Source of the DNA: Pseudomonadota bacterium
GTDB lineage: Bacteria > Pseudomonadota > Gammaproteobacteria > Burkholderiales > Burkholderiaceae_C
Assembly: GCA_018241225.1 (NCBI GenBank)
Contig: JAFEEG010000010.1
Span: forward strand, 416,052 to 480,051
DNA length: 64,000 nt
Direction: 5' to 3'
The notes below the pieces were generated by a model, which saw only the letters and a program-made list of their open reading frames with translations, was not told the DNA's origin and did no database searches. Shown piece after piece: positions 54,887-62,913 of the stretch (within the stretch, counting starts at the first letter, position 1; each line of letters begins with the position of its first letter). Position numbers and translations under genes: made by a program.

Positions 54887-54967
54887 TTTAGCTCTAAACA
54901 TTTGATAAATCATCTTGTTCGCCTCCCGATCCTTCCACCACTGACCATCCATCCAAAGAGGAACGCC
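54887..54967 (+). promoter_or_regulatory. Promoter/operator region of the transporter unit
   Basis: The intergenic region 54823-54967 carries TCTAAACATTTGA at 54893-54905, identical to the motif inside the 38043 promoter, followed by TAAAT so that ATTTGATAAAT forms a short palindrome (54900-54910). Flanking sequence is AT-rich (TTTATGCTTTAG). A good -35/-10 pair is not clear; GATAAA may serve as -10. An AAAGAGGAA sequence before the ATG is the ribosome site. Confidence 0.55.
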
Positions 54968-56125
54968 ATGCAAGTTTCCATGCGTCTTTGCCTTCGTACC
55001 GGCCTGGCCCTGGGCCTGGGCGCCGTTGCAGTTGCCCAAGCCTTCGCGGCCGACCTCAAGGTCGGCTTCATCACCTCGCTGTCGGGGCCGGTGTCCTCGC
55101 TGGGCATTCCCTACGACAAGGGCATCAAGGCCGGCGCGGCCTACAAGTCCGAGGTGGCCGGCCACAAGATCACCATGATCTCGCTGGACGATGCGTCAGA
55201 CCCCAGCACGGCCGCGCGCAACGCCCGCAAGCTGATCGAGGAAGACAAGGTCGACGTGATCATCGGCACGGCCGGCTCGCCCGGTGCGCTGGCCATTGCC
55301 GCCGTGGCGCGCGAGACCAAGACGCCGCTGATCTCCATTGCCAACGCCAACCTGCCGGGCGAGGAGGGCGCGTGGATGGTCACGCTGCCGCAGCCCGCGC
55401 CGCTGATGGTCAGCGCCGTGGTCGAGAAGATGAAGGCCTCGGGCGTGAAGTCGGTGGGCTACATCGGCTTCTCAGACGCCTGGGGCGACCTGGTGTACGA
55501 CGCGCTGCAAAAGAGCGCGGGCCCCGCCGGCATCAAGGTGATCGGCAACGAGCGCTATGCGCGCGCCGACAGCTCGGTGGCCGGCCAGGTGCTCAAGATC
55601 GTGGCGCAAAAGCCCGACGCGGTGATCACCGGCACCTCGGGCACGCCCGGCGCCTTGCCCTACCTGGCACTGGCCGAGCGCGGCTACAAGGGCCAGATCT
55701 ACGGCACGCACGCGCTCATCAACCCCGACTTCGTGCGGGTGGGTGGTGCGTCGGTGGAAGGGCTGCTGGCACCCACCGGCCCGGTGATCGTGGCCGAGCA
55801 GCTGCCCGAATCCAACCCCATGCGCAAGGTGGCGATGGACTTCCGCGCGGCCTACCAGAAGGCCAACGGCGCGGCGCCCACCGATGCGTTCTCGGCCTAC
55901 TCCTTCGACGGCTGGCTGGTCATGCTCGATGCCGCATCCCGTACCAAGGGCGAGCCCGGCACGCCGGCCTACCGCGTTGCCCTGCGCGACGCCATCGTCT
56001 CCACCAAGGAGCTGGTGGGCACGCACAGCGTCTACAACTTCAAGCCCACCGATCGCTACGGCTCGGACGAGCGCTCGCGCGTGATCGTGAAGCTGGAAAA
56101 GGGCCAGTGGAAGCTGGTGCCCTGA
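54968..56125 (+). CDS. Liv-type ABC transporter substrate-binding protein (copy 1)
   Basis: 385 residues. Signal peptide RTGLALGLGAVAVAQAFAA, then a type I periplasmic binding fold: LKVGFITSLSGPVSSLGIPY, LDDASDPSTAARNARKLIEEDKVDVIIG, GFSDAWGDLVYDAL and SFDGWLVMLDAA. Family members bind branched-chain amino acids, amides or aromatic acids; here probably indole-3-acetate or a related aromatic. It is paralogous to the proteins at 58653 and 61709. It starts a new unit after a 145-base gap that carries the shared operator-like motif. Confidence 0.92.
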   Translation: MQVSMRLCLRTGLALGLGAVAVAQAFAADLKVGFITSLSGPVSSLGIPYDKGIKAGAAYKSEVAGHKITMISLDDASDPSTAARNARKLIEEDKVDVIIGTAGSPGALAIAAVARETKTPLISIANANLPGEEGAWMVTLPQPAPLMVSAVVEKMKASGVKSVGYIGFSDAWGDLVYDALQKSAGPAGIKVIGNERYARADSSVAGQVLKIVAQKPDAVITGTSGTPGALPYLALAERGYKGQIYGTHALINPDFVRVGGASVEGLLAPTGPVIVAEQLPESNPMRKVAMDFRAAYQKANGAAPTDAFSAYSFDGWLVMLDAASRTKGEPGTPAYRVALRDAIVSTKELVGTHSVYNFKPTDRYGSDERSRVIVKLEKGQWKLVP

Positions 56126-56138
56126 GCACGCATTGCCG

Positions 56139-58622
56139 ATGAACGTTCCCAGCCTGGCCCACCCGATGCACGCTAGAAGTCTTCATCGCCCCTCGCGCGG
56201 CCGCGCCGCCCTGTCCGTGCTGCTGGCTGCCGCCTGGCTGGCCGGCTGCGCCACGCAGGCACCGCCGTCGGGCGACGTCACGATCAAGCGCGACGGGCAT
56301 GGCGTGCCGCACGTCTACGCCAACAACACCTACGGGTTGTTCTACGGCTTTGGCTATGCCATTGCCGAAGATCGCCTGTACCAGCTCGAGATGGCCAAGC
56401 GCTCGGGCAACGGCAGCGTGGCCGAGGTGCTGGGACCGAACTTCGTGGCGACCGACACCGCCACCCGCTCGAACATCGACCCGGCGAGCATTCGCCGCCA
56501 GATCGACGCGCTGAGCGCCGACGACCGTGCCATGTTCGAGGGCTATGCGGCCGGCGTCAACGCACGCATCCGCGACGTGATGGCCGAGCGCGCGAAGCTG
56601 ATGCCGCGCCAGTTCAACGACAACGGCTTCGCGCCTTCGCAGTGGACGGCCGACGACGTCGCACTGGTGTGGATCGGCCTCATCCTCAATCGCTTCTTTG
56701 CCGGCACCGCCGAGGTGGCCAACCTGTCCTTGCTGCAGCAGCTCAAGGCGGCGCGCGGCGAGGCGGCGGGCAAGCAGCTGTACGAGCAGCTGCGCTGGCT
56801 GGAAGACCCGACGGCGCCCACCATCGTGCCGCGCGGCGCGGCTGCGAGCACCGCGCAGGCCGAGCCGGGCGACGCCGCGTTGGCGCCCTTGTCGCAGGCG
56901 GCCGCTGCCGATTTCCGCTCGGCGCAGGTCACCCGCCTGGGCCTGGCCGCGGCCGAGCAGATGCCCACCGCCAGCAACGCCTGGGTGCTGGGCCCCGGCC
57001 GCACGCGCGAGGGCGTGGCGGTGTTCTACAACGGGCCGCAGCAAGGCTTCAACAACCCGGCCTTCGTGCACGGCATCGGCCTGCATGGCGCGGGCTATGA
57101 CCTGACCGGCTTTACCCCGGTGGGCCTGCTGCCGGTGCTGTTCGGCACCAACGGCACCATCGCCTGGGGCTCGACGGTGGGGTCGCTGGACACCAACGAC
57201 ACCTACCAGGAAGAACTCAACCCGGCCAACAAGTACGAGTACCGCTACCAGGGCGCATGGCGCCAGATGGCGCGCCGGGTCGACGAGATCCGCGTCAAGG
57301 GCGAGGCGCCGCGGTCCATCGAGATCCATTCCACCGTGCACGGCTTCGTGCAGAGCTGGGACCTGCCCAACCAGCGCGCCTACACCGTGCGCAGCACCTG
57401 GCAGGGCCGCGAGGTCGAGACCATGCTGGGCTGGGCGCAGGCCGCCCGCTCGCGCGACTGGCAGCAGTACCTGGCGCAGGGCTCGCGCGTGAGTGCCTCC
57501 ATCACCTGGTTCTATGCCGACGTGGCGGGCAACATCGGCGCGATCGGCCTGGGCAGCCAGCCGCGCAGGCCGGCCGGGCAGGACATCCGCTTTCCCGCGC
57601 GCGGCGACGGCAGCATGGAGTGGCAGGGCCTGCTGCCCTTCGACGCCAATCCGCGCAGCTACAACCCGGCGCAGGGTTACCTGGCCAGCTGGAACAACCA
57701 GATTGCGCAGGGCCTGCGCGCCGACGGCGCCAACTTCTCGCACGTCGATCGCGTGGCCGAGATCCATGCGCAACTGCAGGGCAGTGCCAGGCTCGATGCC
57801 GACCAGGTCTGGAAGGTGAACGAGAACGCGTCGTTGGCCGACCTGAATGCCCGCTACTTCGTGCCCGTCATCGTCAAGTCGGCGGCAGGCTTGCCAGCCG
57901 GCGACCCGGTGCGCCGCGCAGCCGACCTGCTGGGCAAGTGGGACTTCAAGAACCGCGCCGCGCCCAACGATGCGGTGTACGACAACAACGCCACCACGGT
58001 GCTGCGCGCCTGGCTCGGGGCCATGGGCAAGCGGCTGCTGGCCGACGACCTGCCGGCCCCGGTGCTGGCGAACTACGCCAACCTGGGCTACCCCACGCTC
58101 ACGCCGCGCGGCTCGCCGGGCAGCGTGCAGCCGGCGGCTGTTTCCAAGCTGATCTGGAATGCGCTGCAGGGCCAGGCCTCGGGCGTGCCGCAGCGCATCG
58201 ACTTCTTGCACGGCCGCGATCCGCAAGCCGTGGTGCGCGCGGCATTGGCCGACGCGGTGGCCGAGCTGTCGGCCAAGCAGGGTCCCGACATGGCGCGCTG
58301 GACCACGCCGGTGGTGAAGCACCGCTTTGCCAGCATCAATGCCATCGGCGTGCCGTGGGCGGGTGCCGACGAGCAGCCAGAGACCAGCCCCTACATGAAC
58401 CGCGGCACGCTGAGCTACCGCGTGGTGCTGCGCCCGGGCGAGGTCGGCATGTGCTCGGTGGCTGCACCGGGGCAAAGCGGCTTCGTCGACCCTGCCGGCA
58501 AGCGCGACCGCCACTACGGCGACCAGCTGGCGCTGTTCCAGAACTTCGGCTGCAAGCCCGAGCGCCTGACGCCTGCGCAGCTGGACGCGGACCTCGAATC
58601 CACGCGCACCTTGCGCTACTGA
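56139..58622 (+). CDS. Lipoprotein penicillin-acylase-family N-terminal nucleophile hydrolase
   Basis: 827 residues. Signal and lipobox WLAGC (Cys37) anchor it to a membrane on the periplasmic side. The alpha-chain part has IKRDGHGVPHVYANNTYGLFYGFGYAIAEDRLYQLEM, then the autoprocessing site TASNAWVLGPGRT, with Ser279 as the new N-terminal nucleophile (preceded by Ala rather than the common Gly). FGTNGTIAWGSTVG and PNAP-like RGTLSYRVVL follow. The family hydrolyses amides such as N-acyl amino acids. Lying between auxin-like uptake genes, it may release the acid from indole-3-acetyl-amino acid conjugates. An ATG at 56166 is an alternative start. Confidence 0.88.
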   Translation: MNVPSLAHPMHARSLHRPSRGRAALSVLLAAAWLAGCATQAPPSGDVTIKRDGHGVPHVYANNTYGLFYGFGYAIAEDRLYQLEMAKRSGNGSVAEVLGPNFVATDTATRSNIDPASIRRQIDALSADDRAMFEGYAAGVNARIRDVMAERAKLMPRQFNDNGFAPSQWTADDVALVWIGLILNRFFAGTAEVANLSLLQQLKAARGEAAGKQLYEQLRWLEDPTAPTIVPRGAAASTAQAEPGDAALAPLSQAAAADFRSAQVTRLGLAAAEQMPTASNAWVLGPGRTREGVAVFYNGPQQGFNNPAFVHGIGLHGAGYDLTGFTPVGLLPVLFGTNGTIAWGSTVGSLDTNDTYQEELNPANKYEYRYQGAWRQMARRVDEIRVKGEAPRSIEIHSTVHGFVQSWDLPNQRAYTVRSTWQGREVETMLGWAQAARSRDWQQYLAQGSRVSASITWFYADVAGNIGAIGLGSQPRRPAGQDIRFPARGDGSMEWQGLLPFDANPRSYNPAQGYLASWNNQIAQGLRADGANFSHVDRVAEIHAQLQGSARLDADQVWKVNENASLADLNARYFVPVIVKSAAGLPAGDPVRRAADLLGKWDFKNRAAPNDAVYDNNATTVLRAWLGAMGKRLLADDLPAPVLANYANLGYPTLTPRGSPGSVQPAAVSKLIWNALQGQASGVPQRIDFLHGRDPQAVVRAALADAVAELSAKQGPDMARWTTPVVKHRFASINAIGVPWAGADEQPETSPYMNRGTLSYRVVLRPGEVGMCSVAAPGQSGFVDPAGKRDRHYGDQLALFQNFGCKPERLTPAQLDADLESTRTLRY

Positions 58623-58652
58623 CCCGACCCAGAACAAGAAAGGACTCACCTC

Positions 58653-59810
58653 GTGAAGCATCTCTTCCCGCGCCTGGCGATTGCTGCTGCAGCAGCCTTC
58701 ATGGCCACCGGCGCCCTGGCGGCCGACACCATCAAGATCGGCTTCATCAGCTCGCTCTCCGGCCCGGTGGCCGCGCTGGGCGTGCCGTACGAGAAGGGCA
58801 TCCGAGCCGCCATTGCGCAGCAGCCCACCGTGGCCGGCCACAAGGTCGAGCTGATCGTGCTGGACGATGCGTCCGACCCGACCACCGCCGGGCGCAATGC
58901 GCGCAAGCTGGTGGTGGACGACAAGGTGGACCTGCTCATCGGCACCTCGGGCGTGCCCGGCGCCATGGCCATCGCGGCCGTGGCCAAGGAGACCGGCACG
59001 CCGCTGATCTCGCCCACGCCGGTGGTCATTGCCGGCGGGGCCGACACCTGGACCGTGACCGTGTCGCAGCCCTTCGGCCTGATGGTGTCTGCCGTGGTCG
59101 ACCGCATGAAGAAGGCCGGCGTGAAGACCGTGGCCTTCATCGGCTTTTCCGACGCGCTGGGCGACCTGGCCTACGACTCGCTGGTCAAGGCGGCAGGCCC
59201 GGCCGGCATCAAGATCGTGGCCAACGAGCGCTATGCGCGATCCGACTCGTCGGTGGCCGGGCAGGTGCTCAAGATCGTGGCGCAAAAGCCCGACGCGGTG
59301 TTTGCCGGCAACTCCGGCACGCCCGGTGCGCTGCCCTACCTGGGGCTGGCCGAGCGCGGCTACAAGGGCCAGATCTACGGCACGCACGGCCTCATCAACG
59401 CCGACTTCGTGCGCGTGGGCGGCGCGGCCATCGAAGGCCTGCAGGTGCCCAGCGGCCCGGTGCTGGTGGCCGACCAGTTGCCCGACAGCAACCCGATCAA
59501 GAAGGTGTCGATGGACTTCCGCGCCAGCTACCAGAAGGTCAACGGCGCCGTTCCCACCGACGCCTTCTCGTCCTACACCTACGACGCCTACCTGCTGCTG
59601 GCCGACGCGGCCAAGCGCGTGCCCAAGGCCGCGGGCGAGCCCGGCACGGCGGCCTACAAGACCGCGCTGCGCGACGCCATCATGTCGACCAAGGAGCTGG
59701 TGGGCACGCACGGCGTCTACAACTTCAAGGCCGACGACCGCTACGGCTCGGACCAGCGCGCCGTGGTGATCGTGCGCATGGAAAAGGGCCAGTGGAAGCT
59801 GGCGCCCTGA
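58653..59810 (+). CDS. Liv-type ABC transporter substrate-binding protein (copy 2)
   Basis: 385 residues from a GTG start, beginning with signal peptide LAIAAAAAFMATGALAAD. Same fold as copy 1: IKIGFISSLSGPVAALGVPY, LDDASDPTTAGRNARKLVVDDKVDLLIG and GFSDALGDLAYDSL. The ligand loop differs from copy 1 (SPTPVVIAGGADTWTVT versus SIANANLPGEEGAWMVT), so the ligands probably differ. Placed between the acylase and the second dioxygenase, it may bring that enzyme's substrate. Confidence 0.92.
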   Translation: MKHLFPRLAIAAAAAFMATGALAADTIKIGFISSLSGPVAALGVPYEKGIRAAIAQQPTVAGHKVELIVLDDASDPTTAGRNARKLVVDDKVDLLIGTSGVPGAMAIAAVAKETGTPLISPTPVVIAGGADTWTVTVSQPFGLMVSAVVDRMKKAGVKTVAFIGFSDALGDLAYDSLVKAAGPAGIKIVANERYARSDSSVAGQVLKIVAQKPDAVFAGNSGTPGALPYLGLAERGYKGQIYGTHGLINADFVRVGGAAIEGLQVPSGPVLVADQLPDSNPIKKVSMDFRASYQKVNGAVPTDAFSSYTYDAYLLLADAAKRVPKAAGEPGTAAYKTALRDAIMSTKELVGTHGVYNFKADDRYGSDQRAVVIVRMEKGQWKLAP

Positions 59811-59836
59811 TCGCGGACTGAACAAGGCCGAGCACC

Positions 59837-61156
59837 ATGTACCGCAACCAGCCCGACCGCATCCGCGCGCTTGTGCAGGAAGACCGCGTGCACCGCGACC
59901 TGTACACCAGCGACGAGCTGTTCGAGCTGGAACAGGAGCATTTCTTCGCCAACACCTGGACCTACCTGGGCCACGCCAGCCAGGTGCCCAACGCGGGCGA
60001 CTACCTGGCGCAGGAAATTGCCGGGCGCCCGCTGATGATGGTGCGCCAGGCCGACGGCGCCATCCGCGTGCTCTACAACCGCTGCGCCCACAAGGGCTCG
60101 CAACTGGTGTCTGACACCTGCGGCAATGCGGGCAAGTTCTTCCGCTGCCCGTATCACGCCTGGACCTACAAGCTCGACGGCGCGCCACTGGCCATTCCGA
60201 TCAAGGCCGGCTACGAGGGCACGCGGCTGAAGGAATGCGAATCGGGGCAGGGCCTGAGCCCGGTGCCCGGCGTGGCGGTGTACCGCGACTTCGTGTTCGT
60301 GCGCCTGTCGCAGCAAGGCCCCGGCTTCGAGGAGTATTTCGGCGAGGCGCTGCGCTCCATCGACAACCTGGTGGACCGCTCGCCGCAGGGCAAGCTCACC
60401 CTGGCCGGTGGCGCCATGCGCAACATCATCCACTGCAACTGGAAGATGTACCTGGAGAACATCAACGACACGGTGCACCCCATGTCCACGCACGAGTCGG
60501 CCACCCGCGCGGCCAATGCGCTGTGGCAGGACAAGGCGGCCGATGCGCCCAAGCCCATGGCGATGGAGCAGATCCTGCCCTTCGGCGCTGGCTACGAGTT
60601 CTTCGACAACATGGGCGGGCGGGTGCTGCCCAACGGCCACAGCGTGCTGGGCACCCGCTTTTCCATCCACTCCAACTACGCGCGGCTGGGCGACTACGAG
60701 CAAGCCATGCGCGCCGCCCACGGCGAGGAGCGGGCCAACGAGGTGCTCACCCGTTCGCCGCAGAACTCGGTGCTGTTTCCCAGCCTGTCGGTCAAGGGTT
60801 CGCCGCAGGCCATCCGCGTGATCCGGCCGCTGGCGGCCAACCGCACCCTGGTGGAGGCCTGGACCTTCCGGGCCGAGGGTGCGCCCGAATTACTTTTCGA
60901 GCGGGCCTTGAGCTACAACCGCCTGGTCTTCTCGCCCATGTCGGTGGTGGCGCACGACGACGTGCACCTGTTCGAGAGCATGCAAAAGGGCCTGCGGGCG
61001 CAAGGCAACGAGTGGGTGAGCCTGCACCGCGACCACCACCCAGGCGATGCCGAGGTGGCGCCGCAGGACGTCAATGGCACCAGTGAACTGCTGATGCGCA
61101 ATCAGTTCCGGGCCTGGGCCGAGTTCATGACCTTGCGCATGGGAGCCAGCCAATGA
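59837..61156 (+). CDS. Rieske ring-hydroxylating dioxygenase alpha subunit (second pair)
   Basis: 439 residues, paralogous along its length to the alpha subunit at 47322. Rieske ligands C83, H85, C104, H107; iron site D211, H214, H219 in ENINDTVHPMSTHE. The catalytic pocket region differs from copy 1 (FGAGYEFFDNMGGRVLPNG versus MSDYKFFDDMGIRTYDNG), suggesting another substrate. No reductase is encoded beside it, so the one at 46294 probably serves both. It overlaps its beta subunit by four bases. Confidence 0.92.
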   Translation: MYRNQPDRIRALVQEDRVHRDLYTSDELFELEQEHFFANTWTYLGHASQVPNAGDYLAQEIAGRPLMMVRQADGAIRVLYNRCAHKGSQLVSDTCGNAGKFFRCPYHAWTYKLDGAPLAIPIKAGYEGTRLKECESGQGLSPVPGVAVYRDFVFVRLSQQGPGFEEYFGEALRSIDNLVDRSPQGKLTLAGGAMRNIIHCNWKMYLENINDTVHPMSTHESATRAANALWQDKAADAPKPMAMEQILPFGAGYEFFDNMGGRVLPNGHSVLGTRFSIHSNYARLGDYEQAMRAAHGEERANEVLTRSPQNSVLFPSLSVKGSPQAIRVIRPLAANRTLVEAWTFRAEGAPELLFERALSYNRLVFSPMSVVAHDDVHLFESMQKGLRAQGNEWVSLHRDHHPGDAEVAPQDVNGTSELLMRNQFRAWAEFMTLRMGASQ

Positions 61157-61659
61157 CCGGCAACGTGCCAGGCGATCCGCTGCTGCGCGAAACGGCCCTG
61201 TGCGACTTCATCGCGCAGGAGGCGGCGCTGCTCGACGAGGGCCAGTACGAGCAGTGGCTCGACCTGTTTACCGAGGACGGGCGCTACTGGGTGCCGCTGC
61301 TCGGGCGCTACCAGGAAGACGTGCATTCGCACAACTCCATTGCCTACGAAGACCGGCTGCTGCTGCAGCTGCGCATCCGGCGCCTGCGCGATTCGCGCGC
61401 CCATTCCCAGCATCCGCCCAGCCGCTGCCAGCATGTGCTGCAGATCTCGCGGGTGGAAAGCGTGGACGGAGACGCCGGCACCGCCGTGCTGCGCACGCCG
61501 TTTCTCTACATCGAGGCGCGCGGCGAGGAACAGCTGATGCTGGCCGGCAGCTACCGCCACCTGCTGGTGCGCATGCCCGGTGGCCTGCGCATCCAGCAAA
61601 AGCGTGTCGACCTGCTGGGCGCGGAACGTGCATTGCCAGCGGTCCAACTGTTCATCTGA
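61153..61659 (+). CDS. Ring-hydroxylating dioxygenase beta subunit (second pair)
   Basis: 168 residues. Same NTF2-like fold as the beta subunit at 48635: FIAQEAALLDEGQYEQWLDLFTEDGRYWVP, QHPPSRCQHVLQISRVESV and the shared end ERALPAVQLFI. Coupled to its alpha chain by ATGA. A structural subunit of the second dioxygenase. Confidence 0.92.
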   Translation: MTGNVPGDPLLRETALCDFIAQEAALLDEGQYEQWLDLFTEDGRYWVPLLGRYQEDVHSHNSIAYEDRLLLQLRIRRLRDSRAHSQHPPSRCQHVLQISRVESVDGDAGTAVLRTPFLYIEARGEEQLMLAGSYRHLLVRMPGGLRIQQKRVDLLGAERALPAVQLFI

Positions 61660-61708
61660 TTTGCCTTTCTTTTCAGCCATCGAAACCCAACCCATCGAGG
61701 AGCCCGTG

Positions 61709-62872
61709 ATGAAGAAGAGCTTTGTGCGCAAGTCCCTGACCCGCTGTGCGGTCGCCCTGGCCGTTGTGGCCGCCACCGCATCCGCCGCGCTGGCGGCGGA
61801 CCTGAAGGTCGGGCTGAGCGTGTCGCTCTCCGGGCCCAACTCGTCGCTGGGCGTGCCGTATTCCAAGGGCATGGCCGCAGCGCAGTCCTACAAGGGCGAG
61901 ATCAACGGCCGCAAGGTCCAGCTCATCGTGCTGGACGACGGCAGCGACCCGACCACCGCCGGGCGCAACGCCCGCAAGCTGGTCGAGGAAGACAAGGTGG
62001 ACGTGCTCATGGGCACCTCCGGCGTGCCCGCCGCCATTGCCATGGCCCAGGTGGCCAAGGAAAGCAAGACGCCGCTGATCGGCCTGACGCCCATCGCGCT
62101 GAACCCGGCCGACAACGCCTGGGTGGTGACGGTGGCCCAGCCCACGCAGCTGATGGTGGACGCGGTGGTGGAGCGCATGAAGCGCAACAACGTCAAGACC
62201 GTGGGCTACATCGGCTTTTCCGACGCCTGGGGCGACCTGGTGTGGGACGCGTTGAACAAGGCCGCGGCCAAGGCCGACATCAAGGTGGTGAGCAACGAGC
62301 GCTATGCGCGCGCCGATGCGTCGGTTACGGGGCAGGTGCTCAAGATCGTGGCGCTCAAGCCCGATGCGGTGATGACCGGCGGTGCCGGCACGCCGGGCGC
62401 GCTGCCATTCCTTGCCCTGCAGGAGCGCGGCTACAAGGGCCAGATCTACGGCCAGCACGGCCTGATCAACCCCGACTTCGTGCGGGTGGCCGGTGCCTCG
62501 GGGCAGGGCGCGCTGATGCCCACCGGCCCGATCATCGTGGCCGAGCAGCTGCCGGCCGACTACCCCACCAAGAAGATCGGCCTGGACTTCCGCGCTGCCT
62601 TCCAGAAGGTGAACAACGCACCCACCTCCGATGCCTTCTCGGCCTACTCCTTCGACGGCTGGATGGTGTTTGCCGACGCCGCCGCGCGCGCCAAGGGCGA
62701 GCCGGGCACGGCGGATTTCCGCGCCTCGCTGCGCGATGCCATCTTCAGCACCAAGGAGGTGGTGGGCACGCACGGCGTCTACAGCTTCAAGCCGGGCGAC
62801 CTGTACGGCGTGGACGAACGCGCCCGCGTGATCGTCAAGCTCGACAACGGCCAGTGGAAGCTCGCGCCCTGA
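61709..62872 (+). CDS. Liv-type ABC transporter substrate-binding protein (copy 3)
   Basis: 387 residues. Signal peptide RCAVALAVVAATASAALAAD, then LKVGLSVSLSGPNSSLGVPY, LDDGSDPTTAGRNARKLVEEDKVDVLMG and GFSDAWGDLVWDAL. The ligand loop (IGLTPIALNPADNAWVVT) is again different from the other two copies. It lies 41 bases before livH and is therefore the copy most directly tied to the permease. Confidence 0.92.
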   Translation: MKKSFVRKSLTRCAVALAVVAATASAALAADLKVGLSVSLSGPNSSLGVPYSKGMAAAQSYKGEINGRKVQLIVLDDGSDPTTAGRNARKLVEEDKVDVLMGTSGVPAAIAMAQVAKESKTPLIGLTPIALNPADNAWVVTVAQPTQLMVDAVVERMKRNNVKTVGYIGFSDAWGDLVWDALNKAAAKADIKVVSNERYARADASVTGQVLKIVALKPDAVMTGGAGTPGALPFLALQERGYKGQIYGQHGLINPDFVRVAGASGQGALMPTGPIIVAEQLPADYPTKKIGLDFRAAFQKVNNAPTSDAFSAYSFDGWMVFADAAARAKGEPGTADFRASLRDAIFSTKEVVGTHGVYSFKPGDLYGVDERARVIVKLDNGQWKLAP

Positions 62873-62913
62873 CCCCGCCAACCCACACGACCTGATTTCG
62901 GGAGAACCTTCAA

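Noticed and set aside
56040-60188. Very long open frame on the minus strand (over 1300 codons)
   Set aside because: It lies opposite clear plus-strand genes (binding proteins, acylase, dioxygenase); long antisense frames are expected at this GC content, and the translation is Arg/Ala/Gly noise without motifs.
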